Positions 50,950-62,937 of a stretch of 64,000 nt of DNA are shown here, in pieces. The notes below the pieces were generated by a model. That model saw nothing but the letters and a program-made list of their open reading frames with translations, was not told the origin of the DNA and made no database searches. This DNA is from Anadara kagoshimensis. Lineage: Eukaryota; Mollusca; Bivalvia; Arcoida; Arcidae. The number at the start of each line of letters is the position of its first letter. The first letter of the stretch is position 1. The stretch spans positions 1,124,501-1,188,500 of the forward strand of contig CM037862.1 of assembly GCA_021292105.1 (NCBI GenBank). Reading direction: 5' to 3'. Position numbers and translations under genes: made by a program.

Positions 50950-51350
50950 ATTAATTAATTGATTGATTGAAAGGCGATCTACGTCCTAGTCAAGAATATT
51001 ACACTTATATTGAGGACGTCTCCAGCTATAAGTAAAGTAGTACAATATTATTTTACCTTTGTAGTGTGTATGTTATATGACGAATATACCCCTTGTACCA
51101 TCTCAAGTGGTTTAGCTTGAAAAAAGCTTGAATTGAATTACCAAGTGCAATGTACAGGGAGGATTTTTAACGATGCCTGCGATGACACGGGACATCGGTA
51201 TTTAAGGTCTCTTCCGAAGAACTCCGTGACTTTCATTTCTAAATGCCGAATGCTTGGCGAACTTCTTTAAGTTTTTGTCAAACCCTGTCTGAAATCGAAC
51301 CCATGACCTCTCACATAAAAAGCGCACACTCTACCAACTAAGCATCCGTT
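50950..51350 (-). mobile_element. SINE, family B, nested in the 3.9-kb element
   Basis: The minus-strand head has TTAGTTGGTAGAGTGTGCGC (box A) and GGGTTCGATTTCAGACAGGG (box B). The other end carries the family tail TACGTCCTAGTCAAGAATAT ... TCTCCAGCTATAAGTAAAGT. Confidence 0.75.
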
Positions 51351-51952
51351 GTATACATACATTCTGTGCGAAGTCAAAAGAAACATTTTGTTTTGGTACA
51401 AAGGCGCAACTGGTACACTTGGTATTTAGATTTTGGATAGTTCTTCTTGTGTCTTTGTAAGACAGGTCTTAAGATTACATTTTCTTTTTTTACAAGAATG
51501 AGGGAAAAAAGAAACGGAAATTCATTTTTAGAAAAGCTGTACTCCTACTGTTTTTCCCGTCATATCCAAAATTAAAAACAAAACAGATGTGGGCGTTTTG
51601 GGTTTTTGGTCAAGGAATGTTCAAAATGCCCTAATGCATTTCTTAGCATAGCATGCGCAAGTGACCAAGTTTTTTTTCCGCCGATACAAAGTACATACAT
51701 GTGGTATTTAAAACAAATAGTTTATAATTAAATATATAAAATTTAAACAACAACTATATGAATAACATAGGCAAATGGCCCTGTATGCTTTAGCAAAACA
51801 CGTTTTCTGATATATTCATGAATTGACCTTCTACTTTCATTAGGGTGGAATATCATTTCGACCTCTAAATGGGGAAAGAAATGGCACCTCGTTCTCATCT
51901 GCATAAATAATTATGTAATTCACAATTATTTCAACGCCATTAATATTGATTA

Positions 51953-52325
51953 AGAGGCCGCGGTGGCCTAATGGATAAGACGTTAGTCTACAAATCCAGG
52001 GTCTCTCACCGCTCTGAGTTCGAATCCCGCTTAGACCACATGTGGGAAAGTAAGTTTTCTTTGCTGTTGGCCTTTACTGGTTAACCTGGTATCAGTTTAT
52101 GGACTGGGGGAATGGTACGCTTGTCTGCGACGTACTCGGCGCGCTAGTACCTTAAAAGCCGCCCTGTGTGCGCGCTAGTACAAGGCAGACCATACAACAC
52201 ACTCGCAACTCACATGCAAACATGAAGTTGTTCATAGATTAATCCATAGAGATTAATAAAATAGCTCTCGTCGCAAATAGCTGAAAAATTGCTGATACCG
52301 ACGTTAAGCAACATTCAACCAACCA
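51953..52325 (+). mobile_element. Full-length tRNA-derived SINE, family A, well preserved
   Basis: Box A is GGTGGCCTAATGGATAAGAC and box B GAGTTCGAATCCC; then ACCACATGTGGGAAAGTAAG, CTAGTACAAGGCAGACCATA and the tail GATTAATCCATAGAGATTAA ... TTAAGCAACATTCAACCAAC. It is less decayed than the copy at 7933, with consensus-like promoter boxes. Confidence 0.88.
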
Positions 52326-52583
52326 AGCCATTAATATTGAAGTCATTATGAGGTTTTTGAACCTTATTCCCATGTGTTCTTGGATCATTTAAATTATTCT
52401 TCACATGCTTTAAACAATTTCTCTGATGGCATACCGTATCTTAAATACTACTCGACAAATTACTGTACGTTTAAGGTGAAATTATGGTGCTAATTCTGTC
52501 TCTCTCCTCGTTTTGTTTGTATTCTTTGGTTGTCTTATACTTCATACTAATGGACCCTATCATGCAACCTTCCCGCTATGGTG

Positions 52584-52617
<34 letters not shown>

Positions 52618-52697
52618 GTCAGTGGGATTCGAACTCTCGGAGCCTGTGTTAGATAAAAAGTGTAAATCCGAGGTTGTATCCACTACACCACGACGAC
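52584..52697 (-). other. tRNA-like sequence followed by a T33 tract (minus strand)
   Basis: On the minus strand TGGTGTAGTGGATACAACC (box A) and GAGTTCGAATCCCAC (box B) are about 50 bases apart. A run of 33 T follows (A33 at 52584-52616 on plus). The acceptor stem pairs poorly. Probably a tRNA-derived element with a Pol III terminator-like run, not a working tRNA. Confidence 0.5.
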
Positions 52698-53997
52698 CAC
52701 TTATGCAGCGTAATGTTATACAATGTATAAAATTTGTTATGTCACCGCTAAGGCCAGTAACTCTTCATTTGTTTACATTCACAGACGTACCCACGGTACT
52801 GTTGCTGGATCTTGTTACCGATAGGGTAATATTTAATGTAATTGTTATATCGTCATTAAAAAGACATATAAAATCGTAAGACACATATTATTAAACACGT
52901 TGTATGTTATTCAATAACTCAAGTAAAACCCGGGTGATACACACATAATCTTCCCGGGTCATCTCTCTCTCTCTCTTATTTAGAAAAAATTGGGAAGATG
53001 TTTGTATTTATTATAATTTTGTATTATATTATTAATATTGATATAAATATTTATAAAACGTGACCAATATCAGTTTCGAAATATTTTTAATACAACCATC
53101 TCCATACTCCGAAGATACATGACCGAAAATGAGTGCTCGTCCACATCTACTTTAAGCCCGTATAAATGCTGTAAAAACATATGGATGAATTAAAAAACTC
53201 AACCTCATCTGTCTTCCTTTCAGTTACCATATCTTACCACCCCAACACTTAAAATCACTCCGTTAAAATCAGTTTTAACTTTAACTCGTTCTAAAAGTTA
53301 AAACGTCAAACTTGTAAATTGACGCACAATACTTGCAATTGACTTCCGTGTTTGTGACGTAACTTCGTCGCGATTTTTCTCAATTGTGACGTAATTGCCA
53401 AGTTGTAGGTTTTCGCATGCACTGGCTCATCTATTTACGTGTGTAATACGAATATTGTAGTTCAGTTGAGGTCCCTGTGATGTTCTCGAGTTCTGTGCGC
53501 TTTGCCATGTGCATTATATTGTATGCAGTAGTTCCTTACTTTGCCAATGTTATTGGACGAAACGTTCAATGTGCTTTTTTTTAGCTAGAGTCATCTAACA
53601 AGATGCGACTGACCAAGACGTTTTTTCTATCATTGACGAAATATTCTTACTTGAGTTCCATGTGATGTTCTCGTATGATGCACTTTGTCATGCGTATTAT
53701 ATTGTATCTAAAAGTCCCTTATTTATATTAAAGGGGACTTTCAGTGTGCTTTTACTGTATTGAAACCAATCTCTAGCTAAAAAGCATTTTAAAAAATTGG
53801 CTGACCAGTATGTTTAACCAAAATCGTTGCTGTCCAATTACTTTTCGACGTTTCTTTATGAAACACGTTAGACAGCAATTCCTGGTCCCGGTTTCACAAT
53901 CATTCTTTGACAAAGATTTTCTGCCAGTTATAGATTTTAAGAAAAGCCTTCTGAATTAATGAACGATTGTGAAACTAAGAATTTGACCACACCAATG

Positions 53998-54186
53998 TAT
54001 AGTCCAACTTGCCTTAAAGGCCACCTCTATATAAGGGCCGTGTGACCTGCTTATAAAGGCCAGTAGAATTGTATCCCAGTTGTTCTTTATTCATATTATT
54101 TGAACCTGTACATAAAAGTCATCTGCCCATAAAGGCCACTTTTACTGGTTCTCTTGGATGGCCTTTATAGACAGGTTTGACTGTAT
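53998..54186. mobile_element. MITE, family 1
   Basis: AGTCCAACTTGCCTTAAAGG at the left; CTTTATAGACAGGTTTGACT at the right; inverted. The plan is the same as 9675-9858, in the opposite orientation. Confidence 0.75.
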
Positions 54187-56914
54187 TCAATTTTGTCATT
54201 ATGTCAGATCCGTTCAAAGTTGACGTTATACTCCGTTGTTTCTAATAGTATGTACGTTTTGTCTCTCCCCTTGTTGTGTTTATCTATGGTCATCCTGGTC
54301 GTTGCCAAATACACTCGTTATGCTACTTTTATATATGCAAGGGTTGTACAATGTATATAAATATTTACCGTAAACAGAAATAGGGTCCCAACGCATGCCG
54401 TTCAGCAAATCCTGGTGTGGAAAGGTATTAGTTCTGTCATGTACCTTTTTTAAATGCAATAATAAATACATTAAAAATTGTATATTATATACCATTTTTA
54501 ATGCGTTTTATTATAAAATTAAAAAAATAGTATATGACAGTTGGCTTATCAAAGCCGGTAGTTTTCTCTGGGTATTCTGGTTTCTTCCAACATCTAAGAA
54601 CTGCCTGTCGCAATATAAGTTGAAAAATCTCGACTGATGCGTAAAACATCACTTCACTCCACTAGATATTTCCATACATTTTAACAAACGACCCTCGTAT
54701 TGAAAAGAGAAATACCAATTTCATTAATTCCAAATAGAATTTGAATTTATGGTAACAAAGTTTTTTGGTTTATTATTATATTATTATCTAAAATTTTCTT
54801 TTCCATTTCTTCGTCTAAGAAAATACATTTGTACCGTGTACTCAAAATTTGAATTTTAACTTAAAGAATATCAATACTTTTCTGTAAAAAAATATTTTTG
54901 TCATGAAAGTAAATTTTGGTTTTATTCATAATTCAAAAATGAATCACATGTCATTAAGCAGTAACTAAATGAGCTATCAAACAACTATTAAGACAATTAG
55001 TGATTCAGATATACAAGATACGGATCGGGTTAGGGTGGGGGCTCTCTGATTAATGGGGATGATGTACTTTAATTTATGTGAAATCACCACTTAGTAACTC
55101 ATTGATATCTCGTTAAGGCGTTGGTCGTCTTACTACTGGACAGCGTCCTGGTGGTCACTCTGAGATCTGATAACATTATATCGTGATAAATATCTGATAT
55201 TATGGGATAACACCATCTTGTCAATGTTAAACGTTACTTGATAACTCGGTTTTAACAAAGCTGTTACTAATTAAAACAATTAAGAAAGTCGGACATAAGT
55301 TAATGATTTCTACAGCTCTGCCAAGTGCTTCTTCTGAATTCATTATTTCATAAAAATTCAAAAGGGACACATAACAGTTCTAATGAATTACCATCAATGT
55401 ATTAATTTTAGCGTGAACGATTATTAGCACAAATTAAAATTTGGTTAAATAATTAGCGTAAAATTCACGAATCGTCATGTTTTGGCTTATCTGTTGATCT
55501 TGCAAGGTCTGAACGTCAAAGTTGTAACCTCTAACGAATTACACTTTATATGCGGTAAAATAAGGAATTAAAAGTAGAATGATTTGACAACAAAAGCTAG
55601 AAAAAGTTTGTCAGTCCCGACATTCGGTGGTTTTACAGAGCTTCGTTGAAATGGCCGCTTCAATGTAAGTGAAATAATCTTATCTAGAGCGTAAAACTCT
55701 ATTACTTTACCCACACCGTCCCAGAAATGACCGCCTCAATATAAGTGAAATTTTACCAATGTCAAATTGTCCAACAATTCTATTAATCAAATCCATGATA
55801 AAAGAACAACGTTAAAGTAGTAGTACAAAAGATAGACTGTACAATGAAATTTTGCAAACGGATATTTTATTTCCACGTACGTAAAAAACCAGCACTAGAC
55901 ATATTTATACAACAACTCCAATGGGTATAAATAGAAATACGCACTATATAGCTATTTCATACACAACAATTTCATGCTATTCAGAACGTAAATTATCCCA
56001 GTGACATGTACAGTTCGTAACATTTTGATTGATCAATTTTACTTGACATATAACTATATTACTCCACAGGTGCTTTTATGTGTCCATGCTTTCCAGAACT
56101 TTGAAAATGGTTACTGTTTTATTTGTTATAGGTCCTGGTATCCTTTACACCTGTCTAGTAACATCCATCTACAATGAAAAAGTAACATATATTTACAATT
56201 TGAAAATACGAAAACTAGTTTGTATCTATAGCACACAATGACAGTAGTGTCATAATATATATCTGCAGAATATACAAAACCCGGAAAATGTAATTAAAAT
56301 ACATTTTCAAAGAATCTATATTTTAATAAAAATAAATTCACAGAATTTGGAAATCTAAAATTTCCCACATCATAACATTGCATACTGCCTTATTTTGCCC
56401 AGTTTATTTTAAGATGGATAGACCGGAGACAATAGCTCCAGTGTGTGTATGCTGAGTAAGATCAGAGATCCGGCTATCTATGTTCAGCATCATCATCCGT
56501 CTTAATTACTTTACAACTGGGTATAAATCTGTAACATCTTCCTCCGGACAAAGCTTGACCAGTGTCCGAGCATCTAATGACCGGAAAACTAACTATTAAC
56601 AGCAATAAACAGCCATAAAATCATACGTTAAGAAATCATTGTGAAGGAATCCTCAAAGAAATGAAGAGCCTCAGAAGTTACTGTAACAAATATATCATTG
56701 TAATTATGAGTTTTCTGATGCATGAGAAAATCTCATAAAAGTAAAAAATGATATAAAATGAATTTGTTTAATTTACTATGAGTCAATTTTCCGAGACAAA
56801 AATAGAAATTTGGTAAAAGTTTGGTAAAAAAATGAAGTGCTTTAATTTACTAAATTTTCTAAAACAAAATGAGTTTAAAACCCTGAAACTTGGTAGTATT
56901 TTACCTTTTTCATA

Positions 56915-56916
<2 letters not shown>
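54187..56916. other. Spacer with no supported gene
   Basis: AT-rich. It contains the third copy of the hairpin repeat (55319-55380, TTATTTCATAAAAATTCAAA core with flanking complementary arms) and short GAAATGGCCGC / GAAATGACCGC direct repeats near 55650 and 55725. Confidence 0.5.

Positions 56917-56949
<33 letters not shown>
56917..56949. repeat. (AAT)n microsatellite
   Basis: About 11 uninterrupted AAT triplets. Confidence 0.95.
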
Positions 56950-56950
<1 letters not shown>

Positions 56951-57023
56951 CCGTTTCCCTCATCCTTAATCAGGGTTTCCTTCTTGATAAATAATATAAA
57001 TGTACATTTAAATCGCCGTTTTA

Positions 57024-60000
57024 CGCCCATTCTCAGTAATAAGCCCAATTCACTATTTCAAGATGATGAAAAATAAAAGTCTTACAAGCAATGAACTTCT
57101 GGTATTTTCAGAGACTGGACATATCAGAAGATTCAGAAACAACAAAATTATTAACACCAATTGATTATTTTGGTTGTAATTTCACTTTATTGTTACATAC
57201 ATACCATTTGTATTTAAATGAGTTGATATTTACGTGACCGTAGTTAAAGTTCATCATATTCTTACCAGGTAGTAGTATTTATATGTTTATTATGCTTGAA
57301 CATTAGGTTACATTGTTATTAATTTAAAAATGTGCCTTGAGACCACTTCGGCATATCGAAATGATAATGACGATGTTTGTAGTCTACAGAAATTAAAGTA
57401 TTTTTACGCAAAAATACAATAAATTTATTTCTGTATTCTCAAGTTGGTAACAGAAACAAAATTTCAAACAGGTAGTCATTAATCAACACTCAAATCAAAA
57501 TGCAAATATGTCTTGATGAAATTGCTAACCAAAAGAACTGTACAAAACTTATTATCTTCAAGATAATTTTCACTTAAGTAAACAGTGTATTCGGTAACGT
57601 ATGTAGCACCTCTAGATGACTTTGAGTCAATATAAAGACAGCTAAATTATATTATATTACAAATTATTAACTCTTGTTTTCCATAATAAAATTGTAAAAC
57701 TTATCAATAGAACACATGATATTGGTATATATGTTCACTTTTCTAGCGAAATGACAAAAACTATTTATCGGTAACGTATGTAACAGTTTAACCGATAATA
57801 AGATTATGTACATGGTATCGTTTACAATGAAGTCTTCAATTTCTTTATTAAGACAACAAGAGATATAAAGCCTTTAAAATTATCAATTATCACGATGTAA
57901 ATGTTCACTTTTCTAGTGACAAAAATAATTAATTAAGTAACGTATGTAACTGTTTAGTCACGTATGTAACAATTACATACTGGGGTTTAAAACTTCTTCA
58001 CTCAGTGACATGTCCTCCTTTAAAGAAATTCAATAAAATATACCCGAGTTACATTCTAAAAAACAAGGCTAATGGAATGAGAAAGTCTTAATTGCTGATT
58101 AAAATGTCATATCTTTAAAGGAACCACTGTCTGTATTTTTCTCTCCAGTAGTACTTTTCATATTTAGTTTTTAAACCTGAAATCTGGACTTATCCTTTAT
58201 TTCTAACAACTTTTTTCTCCACCCGATTGGTTATACTGTTTCTAAATTCAGGATAGACTGAAAAATCTTACATGCTATGTGCCTTTTACAAACATTTACT
58301 GTCTATACCAGTCAATTTATTTAAAGTCGATCTCTTTTTCTTCTAATATATCTTTTAATCAATCATGTGACTTAAAATGTCTCTCATACCGATCCATGCC
58401 AATTTCATAATCCCAAAGCAGAGAACAAACGTTGAAAATTTGCAAATAAAGTTAAACACAAACTTTCACCAGGAAAGTGAGAACAAATCAACAATGTCCA
58501 TTGTATTTTGGTATTAGTAATCAAGCAGTTTGCTTCGTTTTATAAAGTCCACGTGGGTGCCATAGTTGAGGTACAAGTCCCAATATGAAGCAGAACATGA
58601 AGGATCAGTTGTATCTTTTATTTCAATATCCTTAAGATAGATGACATTCACAAAAGCCTTCGAATTTAGAATTATAAAATCCTATACCAGACATCATGTA
58701 TCTGTATATATGTGGAGTTAAATGGTTTTGTTACAGTCATCCTTCAAGTTAAAAACGGTTTTACATAAATTCTGCTGCAATATGAAATAAATCAGCCAGC
58801 AATGATGCACAGTTTAGGCCCATTACCGATTATTGTTGGAAAATTATATTGCTAAACATAACATGTATATGGTGTCTTTCAAAATCACTCATATTTTGTT
58901 GTTGATTCTATCACTATACATGTATTTAATATTTGTCAATAAGGTGTTACCAAGAAGAACTTTTTCTTGCTGAGCTTCGCTTGTTGGGTGTCAAGTCAAT
59001 AATGGATACATCACTTTCTGTTTGCTTTCATAATGTTAACTTCTCATTTGAAAATGTAACTCTTTTATCCTTTCTAATATGAAAGTTATCTATCTGAAAT
59101 TTCTTTCTCATGATTTATCTTTTAAAATTTTAACGTCTTTAGATACATTACATTAAGCTTCCATCTTCCATCTTAGCTTCTTGTCAGAACTTGTATAGTT
59201 TTTACCCCTAGTTTAAATAGAAGGTAACCTAAAACTAAGAAGAGTATGACCACTGTTGTTAATGACGTAACAGGGACTGGTTCCAAAGAGACATAACCAC
59301 TATCTAAAACATCCTTGGCGGCTATCTGTTCTGGAAGTTCATGTGTTTGACTTTACTTGTCAATTTCAAAGTTTTCACTTTGCTTCTGGATTTGTGATTC
59401 GGACACATGGAATAGTAGGTTTTTTTAGTTTAACTCTTAGTTTCTCTCCAATTTAGAACTCCGATCATATCCCATTTTCTTTATCTCTGTAATATGACTG
59501 AATTTCAAGACATGATTTATCTATCATGAAACATTAGACAGCAACTGTGTTTGTAATTCAGACCAGTAACGTAGATACCAATACTTACGTAACCTGGGGG
59601 TCTGCAGATATATGGATGTATATTGACCACCCATTTGACCATTGAAGTTTTGTTTTACGCTGCATTTACACTTTCATAATCAGAATTTATGAAATTGCAG
59701 GTATTTGATTTGTATGTATAACACATATTAAAATGAACAATGCTGTATTCAAATCTATGAGAAAATTATCCAAATAAATTAGACTAGTGACATCTATCGT
59801 TTCAAAATCCAATTTGAAGTTGAAAATTGTTTAATTTCTCTACACGTAACTAAACTAGAAACTTTAAGTGTTTGTTTATTGTTGTATCTAATGACAGTTT
59901 GCTTAACTATTTCATTGTAATTGAAATGAAAGTACTGATACATACGTTACTTGTGTTAATTACATACGTTACCTATAGTAACGTATATATCATTTTTTGG

Positions 60001-61045
60001 AAAATGAATTCCAGACTATGGATCAAGGGTAGACATACCATCATGGGTTTGATGGAAATGACAAGGTTTATTATCTATATAGTCAGATGTATTATTTCAA
60101 ATTGAAATTTTTGAATGGATTCTTGCCATCCAAAGAGGTCACCTTCGACTGTTTCACTTTTGCTTGAATTTTTATTTTAACAACAATCGATGTGGTTAAA
60201 ACTTCACATGCACACTTCTATAATTTAAATCTAGAACTATACAAATTATAGTGGTCACTTGACGTGATTTAGGTGTATTTTCAAATGATGTTATCACGTA
60301 TGTATCGGTAACGTATGTATTTTTTTCAACTGTTACAATATGTGGTTTAAATAATAGGAACTTGTGCGGAATAAAGATGATATATTTTAAATATTATATC
60401 AAAGTACTTCGTTTGACAATATATTAATTTTGACTTGGATAAAATATTTAACCATATGAATGACGTAACGTAAGTATTGATGAAAATAAAACCTTCCATT
60501 CAATTTTGTGTCATGCTTGTTCAGGCCCAATAGCGACTGTTAGTTGAAAATTTTATTGTTCCGTTAAGTATGCGTAAGATAAGCTTCAATTTGCCCACGT
60601 CAGTGGTAAGTATGACATTAATATATGATAACCATGGAGACAGTTTTATATGTGGTAACGTTTGTATCCGACAGCTGGTAACACCTCTTTATTTGGCACC
60701 AGATATTACCAAAAGCTTACATTGTCATCAGAAACCAGTTTTAGATATGATAACAATGCAGCATTAACAAAAGCAATTCTTTAAATTTTTGTTACTTTCC
60801 AAATATTGAAGATTTGGCGATTTAAAACATAAAAGCCTTCCCCGGTAACAGTAACGTTTGTATCATTTTGAAGGTTTATGAGATTGGAAAATAATCAAAT
60901 ACATGGATTAACTAGAAAACTGTGATTGATAATTGTAGATATAATGTGTAATTTCTGTTGGTACATTTATTCTTTGGTCTTTTCCAGAGCCAATTCATTA
61001 TACTGTAATATAACACTATTTGGGCCTTATTACTGAGAATGGGTG
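57024..61045. mobile_element. 4.0-kb putative DNA transposon with GTAACGTATGTA motifs and TTTA duplications
   Basis: The left end CGCCCATTCTCAGTAATAAG is inverted at the right (CTTATTACTGAGAATGGGTG), and the following CCCAA matches too. TTTA lies on both outer sides (57020-57023 and 61046-61049). Inside are at least nine GTAACGTATGTA-type motifs, for example near 57592, 57770, 57935, 57958, 59945, 59968, 60309, 60652 and 60850, in both orientations. No transposase frame was seen, so it is presumably non-autonomous. Confidence 0.6.
59335..59430. repeat. Partial copy of repeat family E
   Basis: TTGTCAATTTCAAAGTTTTC, then CTTTGCTTCTGGATTTGTGA and TCGGACA; inverse orientation to the 1596 copy. 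Confidence 0.5.
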
Positions 61046-61576
61046 TTTAAACTATATTATAATTGTGATCTATATTGTTTTTAAAGAAAAACTACTGATA
61101 GATTCGCCGATATGTTTTGAAAAACGTAGTTTAAAAAAAGTTTCCTAGATGGGAAACGATTTTAACAATGGGTTAAAATATTTGTTATTTCAGGTAAAGA
61201 CCCCTAGATCCAGTTTCCTTCTAAATTATAGATGATATGGTTCTTTTAAGACGAAATAACTTGTATCTGTAAAACTGTATTTGTTTAGCAATTTGTCGAT
61301 TATTGCAACCAAGAAAATCATACAACAATAGAAGTATCTAAAACACGAATCAACAATTAATCTGCAGGAATCCAGTCACGTGATACATAATATTCGTACA
61401 TTGTTTGAAAACAACTATATGAGCGACTATTTGATTATTGACATAAAACTTTTTGTTTTAAGGAAGCTGGTTAAGGTACACGGTTCTAGCTAAACAGGAG
61501 GTGCTTACCTTTAACCTAATTTGCCATTCCCCCCCCCCCCGCCTTCCGAAGAAAGAGTGGGATATTAAGTTCGAGT

Positions 61577-61609
61577 TTCCGTCCGTCCGTCCGTCCGTCT
61601 GTCCGTCCG
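61577..61609. repeat. (GTCC)n microsatellite
   Basis: About eight GTCC tetramers with one GTCT, just after a C10-type run near 61530. Confidence 0.92.
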
Positions 61610-61774
61610 AAATTCTTATCTGCGTTAATTCTCCAAAACTATAAAACCCTATATCAACATAGATAGGTAATGCGCATATCGTTTACTTCAGTTGGTTTGC
61701 TTATTTTCCTTGGAGTTATGGTCCTTTGAACATAAGTGCAAGGGCTTGCTGACGGGGATCTTAATTGTTTTATT

Positions 61775-62085
61775 TTGCTTTGGACTTTTAGTTTGGACAT
61801 GGATTGGTATGCTTGTTTTCACTTTGATTTGAGATTGCTTTGGGATTATAGTTTGGACATGGATTGATATGTTTGTTTTTACTTTGCTTTGGTATTGTGG
61901 TTTACACTTAAGTTGGTATGTTTGATTTTACCTTGCTTTTGGTATTGTGGTTTGCGCATGGACTGATATGTTTGTTTTTACTTTGTTTTCGGATTGTGGT
62001 TTGGACATGCATTGATATGTTTGTATTTACTTTGTTTTGGGATTGTGGTTTTGACATTGATTGGTATGTTTTGACTTTGAATTTG
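61775..62085. repeat. ~55-60 bp minisatellite built from repeat family E ends
   Basis: Five to six units of GGTTTGGACATGGATTGGTA + TGTTTGTTTTTACTTTG with TTTGGGATTGT linkers. This is the terminal part of family E, tandemly amplified and diverged. Confidence 0.85.
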
Positions 62086-62368
62086 AAAAGTGTAGAGTAA
62101 CAGAGGTTTTTTTTACTTTCATGAAGAATGTCAGTTCAGGATGAGTCGAGTAAATTGTGTTTTTGTCTAATTGGATTTTGTTAATTTTTTTTAAAAAACG
62201 GATGAGATGTGTAATGGATGTTTAAAAACTACATCACAACTGAAATAGTTCTAAAATCTTGTTTAACAATAAATTATTGTTTGTTTGCATTATCTTAAAT
62301 CTTAATGTTCAAGTCAATAAATATTTTATATTGACCTTTTTATTATTTCAATAAACAATTTAACTCAC

Positions 62369-62450
62369 CATAAACGACACAGTGTCAGTGATATTCCGCC
62401 CTGCTTAAAGCACTCGGCGAATTTCCTTATCCTGACAGACCTTATAAAGA
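62369..62450 (-). promoter_or_regulatory. Candidate minus-strand promoter and first exon
   Basis: The minus strand has TTTATAAGG (about 62440), and about 65-75 bases later a TTTATG|GTGAGT donor (exon end 62370). It could be a non-coding first exon of the CLCA gene, whose ATG at 48527 has an acceptor-like TTTTAAG just upstream, or belong to another gene. Inference only. Confidence 0.25.
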
Positions 62451-62937
62451 CTTGCACAATGTGTCGGATATAAATGACTTCTTACATGTGCTGACTTTAA
62501 CAAGACGGTTATGTAAATTTTAAATCTTTACAGTAATTTAATACGTAAGTATTTTATGTTTAAGTTTTCATACTATGGGTTAATTGTTTTCTCTGATTTA
62601 ACCCAGTTTCACAGTAAAGTGTTTAACCACACCACTGGACATTTTTTACCGCCCTTATTACCAGTGTTCTCTACATACATGTATGGTTAACTCTAGTGTT
62701 GCTTTGTTGTTTTTGTTTCAGGTTGAGTTGGACTATCAAAGAGTATATATGTCACACAGCTTAGCAGCTTAAAATTTGATCAGCTGGAAGAACGTTTTGT
62801 GTTGGGTAACCTTAGATTCATTATATCCTTACTTCAGCTTTAAAAAGTTTAACAGTTTATGAGTGCGGAAAGACTGGGTCTACGGACACCTGTCGTATCT
62901 AATCAAGGGTATACAGGCTTTATCCCGTTGTATTAAG
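62451..62937. other. Spacer with no supported feature
   Basis: AT-rich sequence; no open frame, repeat or RNA-like structure that I can defend. Confidence 0.5.

Larger units (their letters stand above)
49482..53428. mobile_element. 3.9-kb DNA transposon with 31-bp inverted ends and ATCT duplications
   Basis: The left end GAGCCGGTGCATGCGAAAAC continues CCTACAACTTGG. The right end is its inverse with one mismatch (CCAAGTTGTAGGTTTTCGCA ... CTGGCTC). ATCT flanks both sides (49478-49481 and 53429-53432). No transposase is recognisable; two SINEs and a tRNA-like sequence are nested inside, so it is an old non-autonomous or gutted copy. The superfamily is not assigned. Confidence 0.8.

Noticed and set aside
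52484..52879. 131-codon plus-strand frame with a poly-Lys run
   Set aside because: Created by the A33 tract crossing an antisense tRNA-like sequence; no conserved protein features.
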